Shown: positions 20,356-32,827, numbered from the stretch's first letter. The stretch is DNA of 64,000 bases from Gloeophyllum trabeum ATCC 11539 (GCF_000344685.1 NW_006920417.1:663574-727573); one strand, 5' to 3'. Program-made: numbers and translations. The notes: generated from the sequence alone by a model not told the origin.

Positions 20356-20543
20356 CACCCCGGAATTATCCTGTGTCACCGTTCACCTGGGGTTTCCCTA
20401 GTTCTTTTCGTCTGTGGAGACGGGTCCACATATGTTATCATATCACTTAACTCATATGCATAATTTCATCTAGGTCGGCTAATGTGTAGCAGTATTGCTT
20501 CGATGGACGGTCCTTTTCATTTCGTAGGCAGATCATATACCCA

Positions 20544-21660
20544 TTACTGGGTGGAGGGTGTGTATTGTACAATGTCCGGTGCAATCTGGAAGCGAAATAC
20601 ACGCTGTGTGCCCGGATCCGCTTTCCAAGGTTTCTCGTCCGACCCTAGGCCCCAAATATCCCGCTCAATGAATAGAACATCGCCGTTCCTGCGAATCAGG
20701 ATTACGGTCGAGAGTCGAGTTCCATAGAACTCTGGGGCCGCGACCCTCGCAGATCCTGTTGCGGGCATGGGTATAGGTTCGATCTGGATGGTGTTGCGAA
20801 GCTCTTCTCGAGCTTTGGGTGGGTTATCGGATTGCCAGCTGCAGCGAAGTCCCATGGGTCATCAGATGCACGTCGCAAAAAGCACATACTGCGCTACAGG
20901 AGCCGGAACATACCTGAGAAGCTCGAAGAGACGTTCCGATAGTTTCACGTCCGTGAGATCATTCGGGGCAGAGTCAAGCAGCTCGTTTAGTTCCATGGTT
21001 CCATGCTTCACCTTCGGCCAATCGCTGGCCCCACTGCCGTCTATGCCATTGGATATGCCTCCACAACGTCTTTCCCCGTCGGAAAGTGGACGAGCGACTA
21101 TTTCGCCCCCACCACCGTGATTGGAGACGAGGGAGCCTTCGAAGGCAAGTCGGCCGCCCTCCATGACAGGCGACAAAAGGAGGAGATTAAATCCGGCGTA
21201 TCGGCCGTTTTGGACTACTATCCGGGTTGTCTCATCATGTAGGCTAGTCGTGGGTGGGGATGTCAAGTAGGAAGAGACGAGATGCCCCCTAGATGAAGCG
21301 TAATTCCCGTAGGGCTCAGTGATATTTGTCCTGCGAATAAACTGCATCCGTAAAAATCCTTGTCGTAGTGCAGGGTCAATCGTACAAGAGTGCGACTTTC
21401 CCCACTTTGTTGATTCCGAGCCAGGCGCCTCCAGCTCTTTGGTCTCGACCTGATAGAACGTACTGTTCATCCACATACCCAGGCACACAGTCAAATGAAT
21501 GGAAGTGGGCCGGCAGGGTAGGTCTGGATAAGAACTCGTCCCGATTGCTACAGAGAATTCTGTGCGAATGTATAGTCAAAACTACTGTACCCGGCAGTTT
21601 CATGGGATATACACACAGTGCGTATTCGTCATGAGCGAGGGACCAGAATGCTACGCACAT
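20544..21660 (-). CDS. TANGO2/NRDE family protein
   Basis: Member of the NRDE/TANGO2 family, named for the Asn-Arg-Asp-Glu motif; animal TANGO2 is linked to Golgi organisation, lipid metabolism and heme handling, but the biochemical role is debated. Exons on the minus strand: 21617-21660, 21386-21559, 20914-21330, 20544-20838; 930 nt, 309 aa. The protein begins MCVAFW (conserved Cys2), then CSNRDEFLSRPT at about residue 17, then VLSGRDQRAGGAWLGINKVGKVALLTN. The C-terminal part carries GTRLSTVILIRRNGDVLFIERD, also typical. The first intron falls between EYAL and ILCSNRDEF, so the catalytic-looking N-terminus is complete only after splicing. Divergent to the Arp6 gene, about 600 bp between starts. 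Confidence 0.92.
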
Positions 21661-22260
21661 CAGCGTACGACTTCGGCACGCGGTCTGCTGCGTTTCTCCG
21701 CAGGTGCAATTATTCCTAGACAGAGCAGGAATCCTGTCGAGTTAGATGATAGTGTATTCTGCAGTGTGCCATCAGAGCCGAAGTAGCCCATTCTAACTCT
21801 CATGTTTCGACGGCGGATCATCAATCGTCCAGCCTCCAGGTAAACGACATGCCGTATGGATCGCGTCCCGTCATTCTTCCTGGCGAAATTCGGCGGCTAC
21901 GGCGGCCCGAGCTGCAGGAAGGCAGAATAGAAACTCACCAGGAATGAGTATGCCTGGATAATCGACAGTGCGACAAAGATATGTCAGATCCGGCTCGAGT
22001 GGGGAAACAACGAACAACTGGAATCAAGACACTGTACGGAAGCGGTGTACCGGCCGAGATTAGTCCTTGTTCCGATTGGTCGCCATTGTGGCAAAAACTC
22101 GGCTGCTTCGAGTCGGAGCTTCCTAGTGGCCACTGGCCAGTGACTAGTGACTACAGAACAAGACTTTCGGACAGCCTGCACCAAAGCCCGGAAGAGCTAA
22201 CGTTCCCACTTGAACTTAGGACAAGAAACCCGAACATTTTGCAAAGGCGGCGTGTTACCG
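21661..22260. other. Divergent intergenic region (TANGO2 / Arp6)
   Basis: Six hundred bases between divergent starts. Only short frames occur; none has recognisable content. Expected to hold both promoters; no strong TATA element seen. Confidence 0.5.
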
Positions 22261-24134
22261 ATGGAGCCCTCTTGTATTGCAGTCCTGGATAATGGAGCCT
22301 GCACAGTCAAGTGCGGCAGGACGAGCGTCAGTTATGACGATCAGCCGAGGTGCGCTAGTCCACAGAATCCAGTGCCGGGACAGCCAGATTGAAGACGCCA
22401 AAGGCTGATAACTAATGCTGTCGTTCGCTCGAGAGGTGACAAAGCGACATACATAGGGCACGAATTCGATCAGTGCCGTGACTTCTCATCCCTACATTAC
22501 CGTTTACCCTTCGAAAAGGTATGCAAATAACAAGATTCTCTCCTGTGACCTAGGCGTGGAAGCGGGACGATATAGCTCCACAGGGATATCTCGTCGACTG
22601 GGACGCGCAGAAAGCAGTCTGGGATGGAATTTTTTCTGACGAAGTGCTTAAAGTAGGTGCCTTCACTTCTTCGCTTGCATGACAAAGATGAACTATCATA
22701 GATAAACCCCTCCGAGTCATCCCTGCTCATTACTGAGCCGTATTTCAACTTGCCAAACTTGCAAGAAGTCTACGACCAGTTCGTATTCGAGGAATACGAA
22801 TTTCATTCGTATTTTCGTTCTACTCGTAAACATTGCTCGCTTCTGTGACGCCGAATCCGCTCGACTCATACACCTCTGAGCTTAGCTGCAGCGCTCATCC
22901 CGCACGGGACCTTGTACGGCAATTCATCTTCTGCACCTCCAGAGTGTATGCTAGTCGTGGATTCGGGTTTCAGCTTCACCCATGTCGTGCCGATTATGGA
23001 AGGTTCTATTGTTTGGAGCGCCGTCAAGCGGTGAGCGCCTTTGACGGCATTCACGATGATCGGAACTCGCTGACAGCCGCCACAGACTTGACGTGGGTGG
23101 CAAGCTGTTGACGAACCGTCTGAAAGAACTCGTTTCATTTCGACAATGGAACATGATGGACGAAACATATATCATGAACGAAGTTAAGGAATCCTGCTGC
23201 TACGTCTCCGTGGATTATCGTAGAGACTTGGATATGTGCCGGTGGGTTGGGACAAGAATTGCCCAATAAGGCGATACTCAAGTCCGTCTCATCGGCAGAG
23301 AGGACCCAAGAAAGAATCCTATCCTTCAAGAATACATTCTGCCCAATTTCTCCGCCAATCGGAACGGACGTATCCGGAAAGCTGGAGAGCTCATTAACGA
23401 GGCAGATCAAATCCTCTATATGAATAACGAGAGATTCTCAGTACCTGAGACCATCTTTCATCCAAGTGACATCGGTATATTCCGGTCCTATATTGTGTTC
23501 AATCGTGACGGAGGGCTTACCCATCTCAACAGAACTACAGCAACAAGGATTGCCGGGGGCTATCGCGTCCTCCATATCACTTCTGCCTGAAGATGTCCAA
23601 GGTTTGTTTTGGGTCAACATCGGTTTGATAGGTGGAAACACAAAATTCCCGGGGTTCTGTGATAGATTGTATGCCTGAAGTTGCTCCGGTTGATCGTACC
23701 TTGCTTACATCGCATCTGCAGAATGCTGGAACTGCGATCATTGGCACCGTCTGACGTCGAAGTGAAGGTTTACACAGCTGCTGAGTACGTGTTCAGCGTA
23801 TATGATATCAACTCATCTTACACTGCAATGATCTTCGGATGACCTCAGCCCAACAACGGAGGCATACAAGGCTGCCCTGGCATTTGCTCGCAATAGCGCG
23901 TTCCCTAGCCATGTTGTCACAAGAGCCGAATATCAGGAGAGCGGCAGCAATGCTTGTAGGAGAAAGTTCAAAGATTGGCGGTCCAGTGACAGGGGCGTTG
24001 ACCAGACCCTGGACCGAAGGAAAGGTAAGGCGCCCATGCAAGACAGCGATGAGGAGCCCAGCTCGGCTCCTAGGAAAGGCGGCCGCACCAGAAATAGGAC
24101 CGGGATTCAGCCTTCTGGTCCACGCCGGCGTTGA
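22261..24134 (+). CDS. ARP6: Actin-related protein 6 (SWR1/SRCAP subunit)
   Basis: Nuclear actin-related protein of the SWR1-type remodeller that deposits H2A.Z. Ten exons: 22261-22349, 22395-22518, 22584-22652, 22702-22825, 22886-23030, 23086-23241, 23299-23474, 23533-23668, 23722-23784, 23849-24134; 1368 nt, 455 aa. Actin-fold landmarks in order: [14 protein letters not shown] (phosphate 1), [52 protein letters not shown] (phosphate 2), [61 protein letters not shown], and [14 protein letters not shown]. These match Arp6 rather than other Arps (the RPFEKGYLVNWD-like and VLPDFS-like segments). The C-terminus has an extra basic, Ser/Arg-rich tail of about 50 residues ([20 protein letters not shown]). 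Start at ATG 22261; an upstream in-frame ATG (22210) gives no conserved sequence. Confidence 0.95.
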
Positions 24135-24324
24135 ACACATACCGATGATCCCGGTACTTACTTATCGTCGTTCATTGCCATTGCTCCGTGGCCGAGACCT
24201 CTGGGTTGCATACTGTCGAACACGGCCCGTGCATCCATACGCATGTATATCATTGGTACGCAAGCACTGCTCTCACAATAGGTTCTCCCGATCCGAAGGC
24301 ACAATACAGATATATGGTGGTTAA

Positions 24325-25276
24325 TCATAGCCGTTCTCGTCTTTCATCCAATTCAAGAACGCTTGCAGCGGAAATCACATGAGCCAATAGTTCCGAATCG
24401 CACGAGAAAAAGAACTCACCAGCCCGATTCCGAGACTCCTTCGAGGAACTCGCTCGGATCGTTGACTCCGCCCGCCAATCTGACGTCTGTCCATATGTCG
24501 GCCAATACGCCTTGATGTGGTATCAGGATCATGTCAGGGATTTCGTCCTCTCCACTGTGTTGCGACATCGCCTCAGTTAAATCTTCCAAATGCGCCGTCG
24601 TGATGTCTTCGAAGCGACCCAGTTCCTCGTCACGTAAGCAGAAAGACAGAGAAGACTTGTGCAATTGAGCCACTCTCAGTCTTGCTCCCACCGTAGTCCA
24701 TTGCTTAGTGCCGACGTAAGGAAAGAGTACCGTCGTCTCGAGTGGTCGTATCGGACCGTCGACTTTATCTTCAGATTCAGGTGAAATTGGCAGCCAGTGG
24801 TCGTCACAAACGCCCCAAGAATCCGAGGGAGCCCTCCGAGCCACATAACTGACCGTGATTTCTCGAGTCTCTCGAACCCCTTCTTCATTCACGGAGTTTA
24901 TGGCGTCCGTGACCAGACCGATGTATCGGTGTGTTGGGCAGCTAGTGACCCCTCCGCTTTCTTCCGGATGGCTGGCGTCCGCAGCAAAAGCGAACGCTAC
25001 ATACGTGCCGCGAGGGATGACCGGAGGCGAAAAAGGTTGCACAGGGCCAGCAGCAGCGTTGTCGGGTTCATTCATGAGGCGCGGCGACCCACAGCTGACA
25101 GGCAAGGTCTTGGATCTAGTGCGCGGCTGGCGAGGAGGGCGCTCAGGTAGATCGAAGTCTGATGCAGTCGGGCAGCCAGGGCTGACGGGGCGACTTCGGT
25201 CCCATTGGATGGGTGAGGGTATCGAGAGTCTGAAACCTGGAGGGAAACACAGACCAGAAGGACGAGAGCGGGACAT
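24325..25276 (-). CDS. Hypothetical protein
   Basis: Two exons on the minus strand, 24420-25276 and 24325-24361, joined across a consensus GTGAGT donor and a CAAG acceptor; 894 nt, 297 aa. Without this splice the frame ends four bases later at a TGA that overlaps the donor, so the short second exon (VLELDERRERL) is likely but not proven. The first ~90 residues are disordered with Pro, Ser and Arg (ERPPRQPRTRSKTLPVS). The rest looks globular with beta-strand character: GTYVAFAFAADASHPEE, HRYIGLVTDAINSV, TREITVSYVARRAPSD, ETTVLFPYVGTKQWTTVGAR. No signal peptide, membrane helix or known motif. I do not recognise the family. It is followed at 25529 by another minus-strand gene (Dsc3). Confidence 0.65.
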
Positions 25277-25528
25277 TCTTCCGTAAGTGACGTGGAATGT
25301 GGTCAGGAAAGGCAGATAGCTACATATCCGCGGTAACTTGGGTTCTCTTATATTTGGTCTATTGATCAAAGCGCAGAGTGGCCAGACGCCACACCGATGG
25401 CCAAAGTTTAGATGTCTCAGTACCGTGTGTGGCGGTTAGCAATCAACGCGCCTGCGCAGACGTCCAAAGGGGTGGGGCACCAGTGCATAAAAAGAAGACC
25501 ATCAAAGTGAAACATGCTGTACAGTCGA

Positions 25529-26616
25529 CTAGCTGGTCAGTAGGTACCTCCACAACCCAAACGAGAAATTGGCGAGAAAGCCAACGACAATTCCCATTTG
25601 CATCCGCTTGCTAGAAGGCAAACTAAGCCTTTAAGGGATCGAAATCAAATTAAACAACGTACGAGAATATGACACTTCCCAGGGACTCGTGTTCTTGGCC
25701 ATTTTCCCAGAAAACAGCCGGCTTATGCTCACGGAAAAAGAAGAATGGCAACAAGGGGAAGAAAAATCCCATGACTATGCCTCGCAGAACAATGGTAGAC
25801 CCGGTGGAATTGGAGTCCGACAGAGACGCTGTGCCTGCGTGATCCAGAGAGTCTATCCATTGCTCCTCAAGGATGCGCGCACGCTCGTCGTCTGTATAAT
25901 TTCCCATTCAATTCTGTAGGTGTCGAGGCGAGACCAGGGTCGAGTACACTCACAATCGCTTTCTTCGCCAAATTCCGAATCAAGATAATCGTGCGCACCC
26001 GAATTGTGGAATTGTCGCCGAATGCTGGCAATATCTTCTTCGGAGAATCCCGCTGCTGCCAGTCTATCAAATCCCCTCAATGGTCTAATTTGGCCGCTCT
26101 GAATCGGCAACTAATGAGAAAGAGAATAGTAAGAAATCGCTAGTACTGGCCGTACCTGTGACGCCTCCTCCTCCACTTCCCCCTCGCCCAGCTCGGCACC
26201 CACGGAGCAATGCAACCAATTAGCGGTCAGCAGCGGTTGCGCCTCGTCAAGATCATCATCGATTCTACGTCGCTGTCGTTCTTCGAGAGATGTCAATAGC
26301 TTGTGGACATCGGTCTTCTCCGACAAGAGTTTCCCCGAATGAATTAGTCTCAGTCGACGGTTCTGCAGCTGAGGCCTGCTGTTTCGGATCTGAAAACAGA
26401 GGGTTATCGTAAGACTAGAGGCCCGCTGACTTCACATACGTGTCTCTTGATATCCCGAACAGTCTCTCCCTCCTTGACTGGCAGATCGAAGTCCGGGATG
26501 CCTTCAGTGAATCGGACAGTCAGGTGTCGCGTTGTATCCGTAGACGAGTCCCCCTCCGGCTCTGGGTCAATTGCTCGTTGTTTCCCCTTGGCCTTGTCGC
26601 TTAGCGGGCGTGTCAT
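25529..26616 (-). CDS. dsc3: Dsc3, subunit of the Golgi/ER Dsc E3 ubiquitin ligase
   Basis: Ubiquitin-like, membrane-anchored subunit of the Dsc complex, which ubiquitinates membrane proteins and in several fungi triggers SREBP cleavage. Exons (minus): 26440-26616, 26156-26389, 25954-26110, 25663-25891, 25529-25622; 891 nt, 296 aa. The N-terminus carries a ubiquitin-like fold (HLTVRFTEGIPDFDLPVKEG, then RRLRLIHSGKLLSE). The Dsc3 C-terminal domain follows: SGQIRPLRGFDRLAAAGFSE, EDIASIRRQFHNS, and DDERARILEEQWIDSLD. Two hydrophobic C-terminal segments (IVLRGIVMGFFFPLLPFFFF and QMGIVVGFLANFSFGLWRYL) anchor it. The last segment is reached only through a 40-nt intron (25623-25662); reading through it would truncate the protein before the second helix. 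Shares a 232-bp divergent promoter region with the KIN17 gene. Confidence 0.93.
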
Positions 26617-26848
26617 GTCGTAGGTACGTGTCCTTCAAAGTCCAAGATGAGCCATCGGCAGGTTCAAAGCTGGCAGCGTGATCGAGTGCCCGGATAATGA
26701 GGCGGTGCGCGTGGGTGGCGTGGGAACGCTTTGTAATTGTCCCCCGCGTTCTCTATCCTCATCTCGCTGTGTATCATACTTCACTGCAGCTCTTTGTAGT
26801 GGCCCTTACTCTCAGCAATCCCGGCTTTCCGCCTTAGAATATCTCAAG

Positions 26849-27913
26849 ATGCCTCGCGCAGAAGGTGAGCTACAGCTGCGTGCTATATGCGTCCTAGCTT
26901 ACGATGATCATAGTCGGGACACCGAAGTACCTCGCCAATAAGATGAAGGCGAAGGGCCTTCAAAGGCTCAGGTGGTACTGTCAAGTGTGCGAGAAACAAT
27001 GCAGAGACGAGAACGGCTTCAAATGCCATGCGCAATCCGAATCACATCTTCGTCAGATGCTCGTGGTCGGCGAGAGCGCTGGGCGGCATATCGCCGATTT
27101 CTCGGCCCAGTTCCAGCACGACTTCGTGCAGCTATTGTCCAGGAGTTTCGGGACGAAGCGGGTCAAGGCGAACACTGTCTATCAGCAGTTCATCCAGGAC
27201 AGAAACCATTTGCACATGAACGCCACGAGATGGGTTACGTTAACGGAGTTTGTGAAGCACTTAGGGAGGTCGGGTATATGTCGGGTGGACGAGACGGAGA
27301 AGGGCTGGTTCATAGAGTGGATTGACAACAGTCCCAAAGCCCTTGCTAAACAGGTGCGTTGTGTTATGCCGTGCTATCAGTCCCCTTGATTCTGACAGGC
27401 GTGGTCTGTGTCCAGGAAGCTTCCATGAAGAAGGAACGCATGACTATCTCAGATGAGCAACGAGAAAGGATGTTGCTGGAGGAACAGATTGAGCGGGCCA
27501 AGGCTGAGCAAGCGGTCGCTGGTTCGTCTGGCTCTTCTCACTCTCCGTCACCGCCGGTTGAGGAGGGCCTCAAGCGCGATGAAGGGGAGAAGCTCGTGTT
27601 GTCTTTCTCTGCCAAGAAACCCGCGGAAGCACCCGCATCTACTGCTTCTCCTTCTGTGCCATCGGGACTAAAGCTTAACCCACTCAAGCCGACGAATCCC
27701 TTGAAGGCAGCTAACCCTCTCAAAGCAGCGTCGAATCCTCTTAAGCGCCCGAACCCCCTAAGACAGACGGGGTCGTCGAATGATGCAGAGAAGGAGAAGA
27801 ATGCAAAACAAAAGAGGGAGCTGACTGCCGCCGAGAAGCTGATGATGGAGGATCAGGAGCGGAAGCGAAGACGGATGGAGAGGGGGAGTCGGACGGACGC
27901 CGTCACCGCATGA
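26849..27913 (+). CDS. KIN17-like DNA/RNA-binding zinc-finger protein
   Basis: KIN17/Rts2 family nuclear protein, linked to DNA replication/repair and to the spliceosome in animals. Exons 26849-26864, 26914-27353, 27416-27913; 954 nt, 317 aa. After a 16-nt coding exon (MPRAE) the conserved core begins: VGTPKYLANKMKAKGLQRLR, the C2H2 finger (CQVCEKQCRDENGFKCHAQSES then H), and the winged-helix part with FGTKRVKANTVYQQFIQDR, HMNATRWVTLTEFVKHLGR, and GWFIEWIDNSPKAL. The C-terminal third is charged and coiled (EQRERMLLEEQIERAKAEQA) with a run of Asn-Pro-Leu-Lys repeats (LKPTNPLKAANPLKAASNPL). It lacks the C-terminal SH3-like/KOW pair of animal KIN17, as in other fungal members. Start at ATG 26849, the only one giving the family N-terminus after splicing. 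Confidence 0.93.
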
Positions 27914-28599
27914 ACGTGTCATGGACTGCACGGGCTGTGAGTGATATGTTGTATTGTATTTATTGTATATGTTTATCAGTAAGCTCCCTCTGTCGGTGTT
28001 TGTCATTGCTGCACATGGATGTGGGATGCCATGCATGCGGTTTATCCACAGACGTAACAGCGCATTTCTTTACGCGTAGAAAAGCGTACACGTCTCTCCA
28101 GTTGATCCAGATGGCGTGGTCCTACACAGTGAAGCACGCCGCCCCTCATCGGAACCTGCAACGCCCTCAGATTATTACCGTACGGGTCTTACATCGGGTG
28201 AGCTCGTAGGTGTCAGGCTGCAAAATTGTTTTCACAATAATCCAATATCGCATCCACCTCGACCCATCGCATATGAATATTGATGGCGTATAGACGCGCT
28301 TTAGGGAGTGCTGGACAAGGACGTAAACGCGGATGTGCAAGTGGCAGATAAAACCACGAGGATGCAGTACATATGTGCATGAGACGCGTCGTGCTAATCA
28401 ACGCGTCGCGTGTCATATAAAACCTAAAATTTCGCTCTGTCGCGTTCCGTACACAATCATCCACGCTCGGTGGCCTATACCTGTCTTTGCCTCTCTTTGT
28501 ACTATAGCTGTACCTGCCACCGCCCTCGAAACGACACGCGAAGGCAAGCGTTATTTGGGCGTGGCTGCTCCCGGTGCTGACCGTTCGATCGTGCGCCAG
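27914..28599. other. Intergenic region between KIN17 and importin genes
   Basis: Co-directional genes. The first ~100 nt is TA/TG-rich (ttgtattgtatttattgtatatg, 27949-27971) and probably holds the KIN17 polyadenylation signals. The frame 28333-28704 runs into the importin ATG without a stop but has no conserved content upstream of it. Confidence 0.5.
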
Positions 28600-31500
28600 A
28601 TGAATTTGCAGACTTTATCGGATCTTTTTGCAACCACCTACAACCCGAATCCTAATGTACGAAAAGCAGCAGAACTGGAAATCCGAAAGGTGTGTCAGGA
28701 GTAACGGAGGAGCTCAGCTCGCCTCCCGCTGATTGTGGTCCTGTCAGGTCGGTGGGCAAGAGGGCATGGTGGCAGCCCTCCTTCAGATCATTGCCGCCGA
28801 TAACGTTGATCCGTACGTGTTTCAACGCGTCTTTGGCTAGTGCACGCGCTCAAACACTCATGCGCCGCCCTCTCTCGCAGGGCTACCCGACAAGCTTGCG
28901 CTGTCTACCTCAAAAACCGCGTCCGGACCTCGTACTTCGTGGACCCCACAAATACTCGCCCCGATCAAGTGCCCATCGCTCCCTCTGACAAGGAGGCTCT
29001 CAAAACGCATCTGCTGCCTCTCTTGGCAGCTTCTCCGTCTCGCAGCGTGACGATTCAGCTTTCTGCGACGCTGAAGAATATCATCTCGCATGACTTCCCC
29101 GAGAAATGGCCTGGATTGCTGGATAACGTCAAGAGTCTGCTTACAAGTGGTGACTTGCATCAGGTCGGAGCCGGCTGCATAGCGTCTTTGGAGATGATCA
29201 GAGCCTTCCGGTGAGCACCATGTTCCTTTGAATTCCTTTCGGATAGGAACTGACCTCCCCATGCAGATTCCGACAAGAAAATAATGTACTGCCCACCATC
29301 GTACCCCAGCTCTTCCCTACTCTCGTAAACATTGCCACTGAGCTACTGAATAACCCGCCCAGTGGGGCGTCGCCGGACACTGTCCCGACAATGCTTCATC
29401 TCATCTTGAAGACGTACAAGAACAGTATTGTTCTCCACCTCAGCCAGCATCAGCAAAGTCCGGAGAGCATTGTACCTTGGGGCAGGTTGTTCTTCCAGGT
29501 TATAAACCTACAGATACCCAAGGAGGCTGTTCCGGAGGATGAGGAAGAGAGGGAGAGGAGTGAGTGGTGGAAGGCCAAGAAGTGGGCATATGGCGTCCTT
29601 GGGCGACTCTTCCATCGGTGTGTATCACCTTTCAAGTGACGGGTACAGGTTGATAGACAAGTCTCGCAAGGTTCGGGAACCCTTCGCAGATGCCGAGTAC
29701 GCTGAAGGAAGAGTACGGTGCTTTCGCGGAGCACTTCATGAATACCTTTGCCCCGGAGATCTTCAAGGTCTACCTCCATCAGGTCGAACTGAATGTCAGC
29801 GGCCAGGCGTGGATCTCGCCTAAATGCCAGTACCAGATTTTCACTTTCTTCACCGAATGGTGCGTTCGTTCGTGGTGTAACTTAAATCGACGACCCTAAA
29901 TTCCGTTACTAGCGTCAAGCCCAAATCTACTTGGCAACTTCTCAAACCCCACTTCCAACAGCTTGTGTCGACGTTTGTCTTCCCGCAGCTGTCCTTCAAT
30001 GCTGCGAAGCAGCAGATGTGGGACACGGACCCGGTCGAGTATATTCGTCGCTCAGTGGGTAGGTCCTTCCGATGGCATTGAGCTACATAACGGTACTGAA
30101 CGCTTCGGGGTCCGCCTCGCAGATGAGTATGAGAATTTTGACTCGCCCGTGTCCGCTGCTACATCTTTCCTGTTCGCCCTCGCTGGAAACCGTACGAAGA
30201 CTACGTTTATGCCTATTCTCGCATTCATCAATCACGTTCTGAAGTCGTAAGTCCGGTTCATATGTCCATGTGCAGAGTATCGGCGTCGATAACGCCTGTC
30301 GTGTAGAAATCAGCCTGCACCGCAACGCTTTGGAGCGCTGAACATGACTGCGGCATTGGGTACTTTCATGATGAAGCACCCTGAAGTACAAAAGAGCATG
30401 GAGCAGTTCATGATGCAACATGTGCTACCCGAGTTCTCGAGTCCTGAGCCTTATATGAGGGCCATCGTTAGTTTCTGCGTACACCTCTGATCTTACGTCT
30501 TACTAATATGAGCCTCGTAGGCCTGCGAAGTCCTCGGGACGGTTGAGAAGTCGGGGATTACTTGGACAGTTGAAGAGGTGAGTAGCGATCAGGCCGACTT
30601 CCAGATGCAACTGACGTTGTTTCCTACAGAACTTGAATCGACACTCTAGGGCGGTTGCATCTGCATTGGATGACCCTGAGCTTCCTGTCAGAGTGCAAGC
30701 TGCGCTGGCATTAACGGAGATGATCACTTCTCACCAATCCGGCACGTCTCGATATTGTGTCCTTACTTCATTCATTAACACCTAGACGTACTTAGTCAGA
30801 GAAGCTGTGGCTCCTCAGGTTGAGAAAGTCATTCAAGGTGAGACTAAGTTGCGCGCGGGTCTTGATTATGGCTCTAAACGGACCGTTCTGTCTGCAGAGC
30901 TCCTCAAGCTATCCGATGAAACGGACCTCGATATCCTCAACAACAGCATGGAGACAATGGTCGAGTCGTTCCAGGATCAACTGCTCCCGGTAGCTGCGCA
31001 ACTCACAGCTCGTCTAGTAAGTCCGCCGTTGGCGGTAAGGAAAGAAATTGCTAAACTCATATGCTGGTGTAGTGCGAATCATATATGCGACTAGTGAAAG
31101 AGAGTATGGCTCAAGAACATGTCACTGGCAGCGACTTGGAGTCGATCATGGAAAGTGAGGGCGATGATGACAAGATCTTCGCTGCTATGGGCGTGGCCAA
31201 GACTATTGGAACCGTGAGTGTTCCTGTGCCAATTGCAGGCAAGAGCATAATGGGGGCTCGCTTTCTCTAGGTTGTAGCTGCTGTGGATTCTTCGCCGGAT
31301 ATTCTTGCTCAAGTCCAAGAAGTCGTCATTCCCATCATCACCTTCACTCTGGAAAACAGGCAGCTTGGTAAGGGCATTCGCCGCAGCAGGGTACTTGATA
31401 ACTGACCAGGTTCCGTCAATGCTAGACCTGTTCGACAACATGTACGATCTTGTCGACAGTTTGACCTTCAAGTTGCGCAGTATCTCGCCGAACATGTGGC

Positions 31501-32827
31501 GGGTATTTGAGTTGACTTACCAAGTATTCAAGTCGGAAGCGGTTGACTTCTTGGATGGTAGAAAGCTCTGGTCACACTGTTCACCGCCAAGCTGCTTACC
31601 GTGTTACTCTCAGAAATGCTGCCGTCCCTGGACAACTTCGTTTCCTACGGCACGGACGTCTTCAAGGCACGCGCTGACTACCGTCAGATGGTCCTGGACA
31701 TCTATACCACGTCGATCAACAGTGCACAACTCGGCGAGAATGACCGTGTCAACGGTTGCAAACTCGCAGAGTCTATGCTGCTGAATCTTCGTGGGCACAT
31801 CGACGATGTACGTACTTTCCTCACTTGCGCAGTAGAATCATTTCGTAGATCTCATGCAACCTGATTCTGCGCTGTAGGCACTCCCAGTTATGATCAAGAC
31901 CTCCGTTGACTTGTGGGACAAGACAGAGACTTCGGCCCTTCGCTTGGCCAACCTGGAGGTCCTGATCAACGCCGTCCTATACAACCCCTCGGCGGCATTG
32001 CACCTGATGGAGAACTACAAGCCAGGCACTTCTCGCTCCTTCTTCGACAAGTGGTTCAAGGCCATCGAGTCCGAGAACGGTCTTCCTCGCGTGCACGACA
32101 AGAAGCTTACCATAATGGCATTCTGTGCGCTTATGGAGATGGATACTGCTACAGTGCCGGAGACGCTGAAGGAAGGTTGGCCCACCGTTCTACGAGGAGC
32201 CTTGAAGACGTTCAAGGATCTTCCCAAAGCGATTGCTGGTAGGTCTAAGTGGTCCAGTATCATCACTAGTGAACTCAAGTTCTGCTGTGTCTCAGCCCGT
32301 CAAGCACTGGAGGATTCCTACGATGAGGGTTCCGATGACGATGAGCTTATCGACGACGAAAATATCTTTCACGAAGCTGAAGAAGATGGTAACGATTCTG
32401 CTCGAACCCCTTTTGATGTTAAACTAACCGAACTTACCCGTAGAGGATGTGTTTGACGAAGACACGGCGTACCTGGAGATGCTGGCGAAGGAGGGCCAGC
32501 GTCTGCGGGAAAAATCAAACAAGCTGGCGAACGGCGAGGATGTCGAATCCGAGTTTTCCGATGATTCCGATATAGACGAAGAGCTTGGTTACATCAGCCC
32601 GCTTGACACTGTGGATCCTTATGCTTCATTCAAGCAAGCCTTAACGAGTTTGTGGCACTCCTGTCGCTCCCTTCGGCGTCTGAGTAAACTGATGTGACCT
32701 TTACTTCACAGATTTCCAGATGAAAAACTCGCAGGCCTACCAGGCCGCTACGACTGCGTTGGATGTCGAGCAGCAGACGTTGCTGATGGAGGTGATGCGC
32801 GTCGCTGAGGGCGGTAGTCAATCTTGA
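28600..32827 (+). CDS. Importin-beta family karyopherin, importin-7/8 (Sxm1/Nmd5) type
   Basis: Nuclear import receptor of the HEAT-repeat karyopherin-beta superfamily; the closest match I recognise is importin-7/8, yeast Sxm1/Nmd5. Twenty exons: 28600-28689, 28748-28812, 28881-29210, 29267-29617, 29671-29859, 29913-30058, 30123-30246, 30307-30466, 30521-30577, 30630-30741, 30796-30837, 30898-31016, 31073-31213, 31271-31367, 31426-31557, 31614-31807, 31878-32238, 32296-32388, 32444-32647, 32712-32827; 3123 nt, 1040 aa, the family length. The N-terminus has the Ran-binding IBN_N helix (NVRKAAELEIRKV) and AVYLKNRVRTSY. Typical later segments: FPEKWPGLL, PELPVRVQAALALTEMI, SPNMWRVFELTYQVF, KKLTIMAFCALMEMD. 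An acidic stretch near the C-terminus (DEGSDDDELIDDEN) is also conserved. Intron 10 starts with GC (30742), required to keep the frame (THQS then VREAVAPQV). Confidence 0.94.
30742..30795 (+). other. GC-AG intron in the importin gene
   Basis: The donor reads G|GCACGT and the acceptor ACTTAG|TC. No GT donor nearby keeps the frame between EMITSHQS and VREAVAPQV, and the whole 20-exon model closes only with this splice. Confidence 0.75.
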
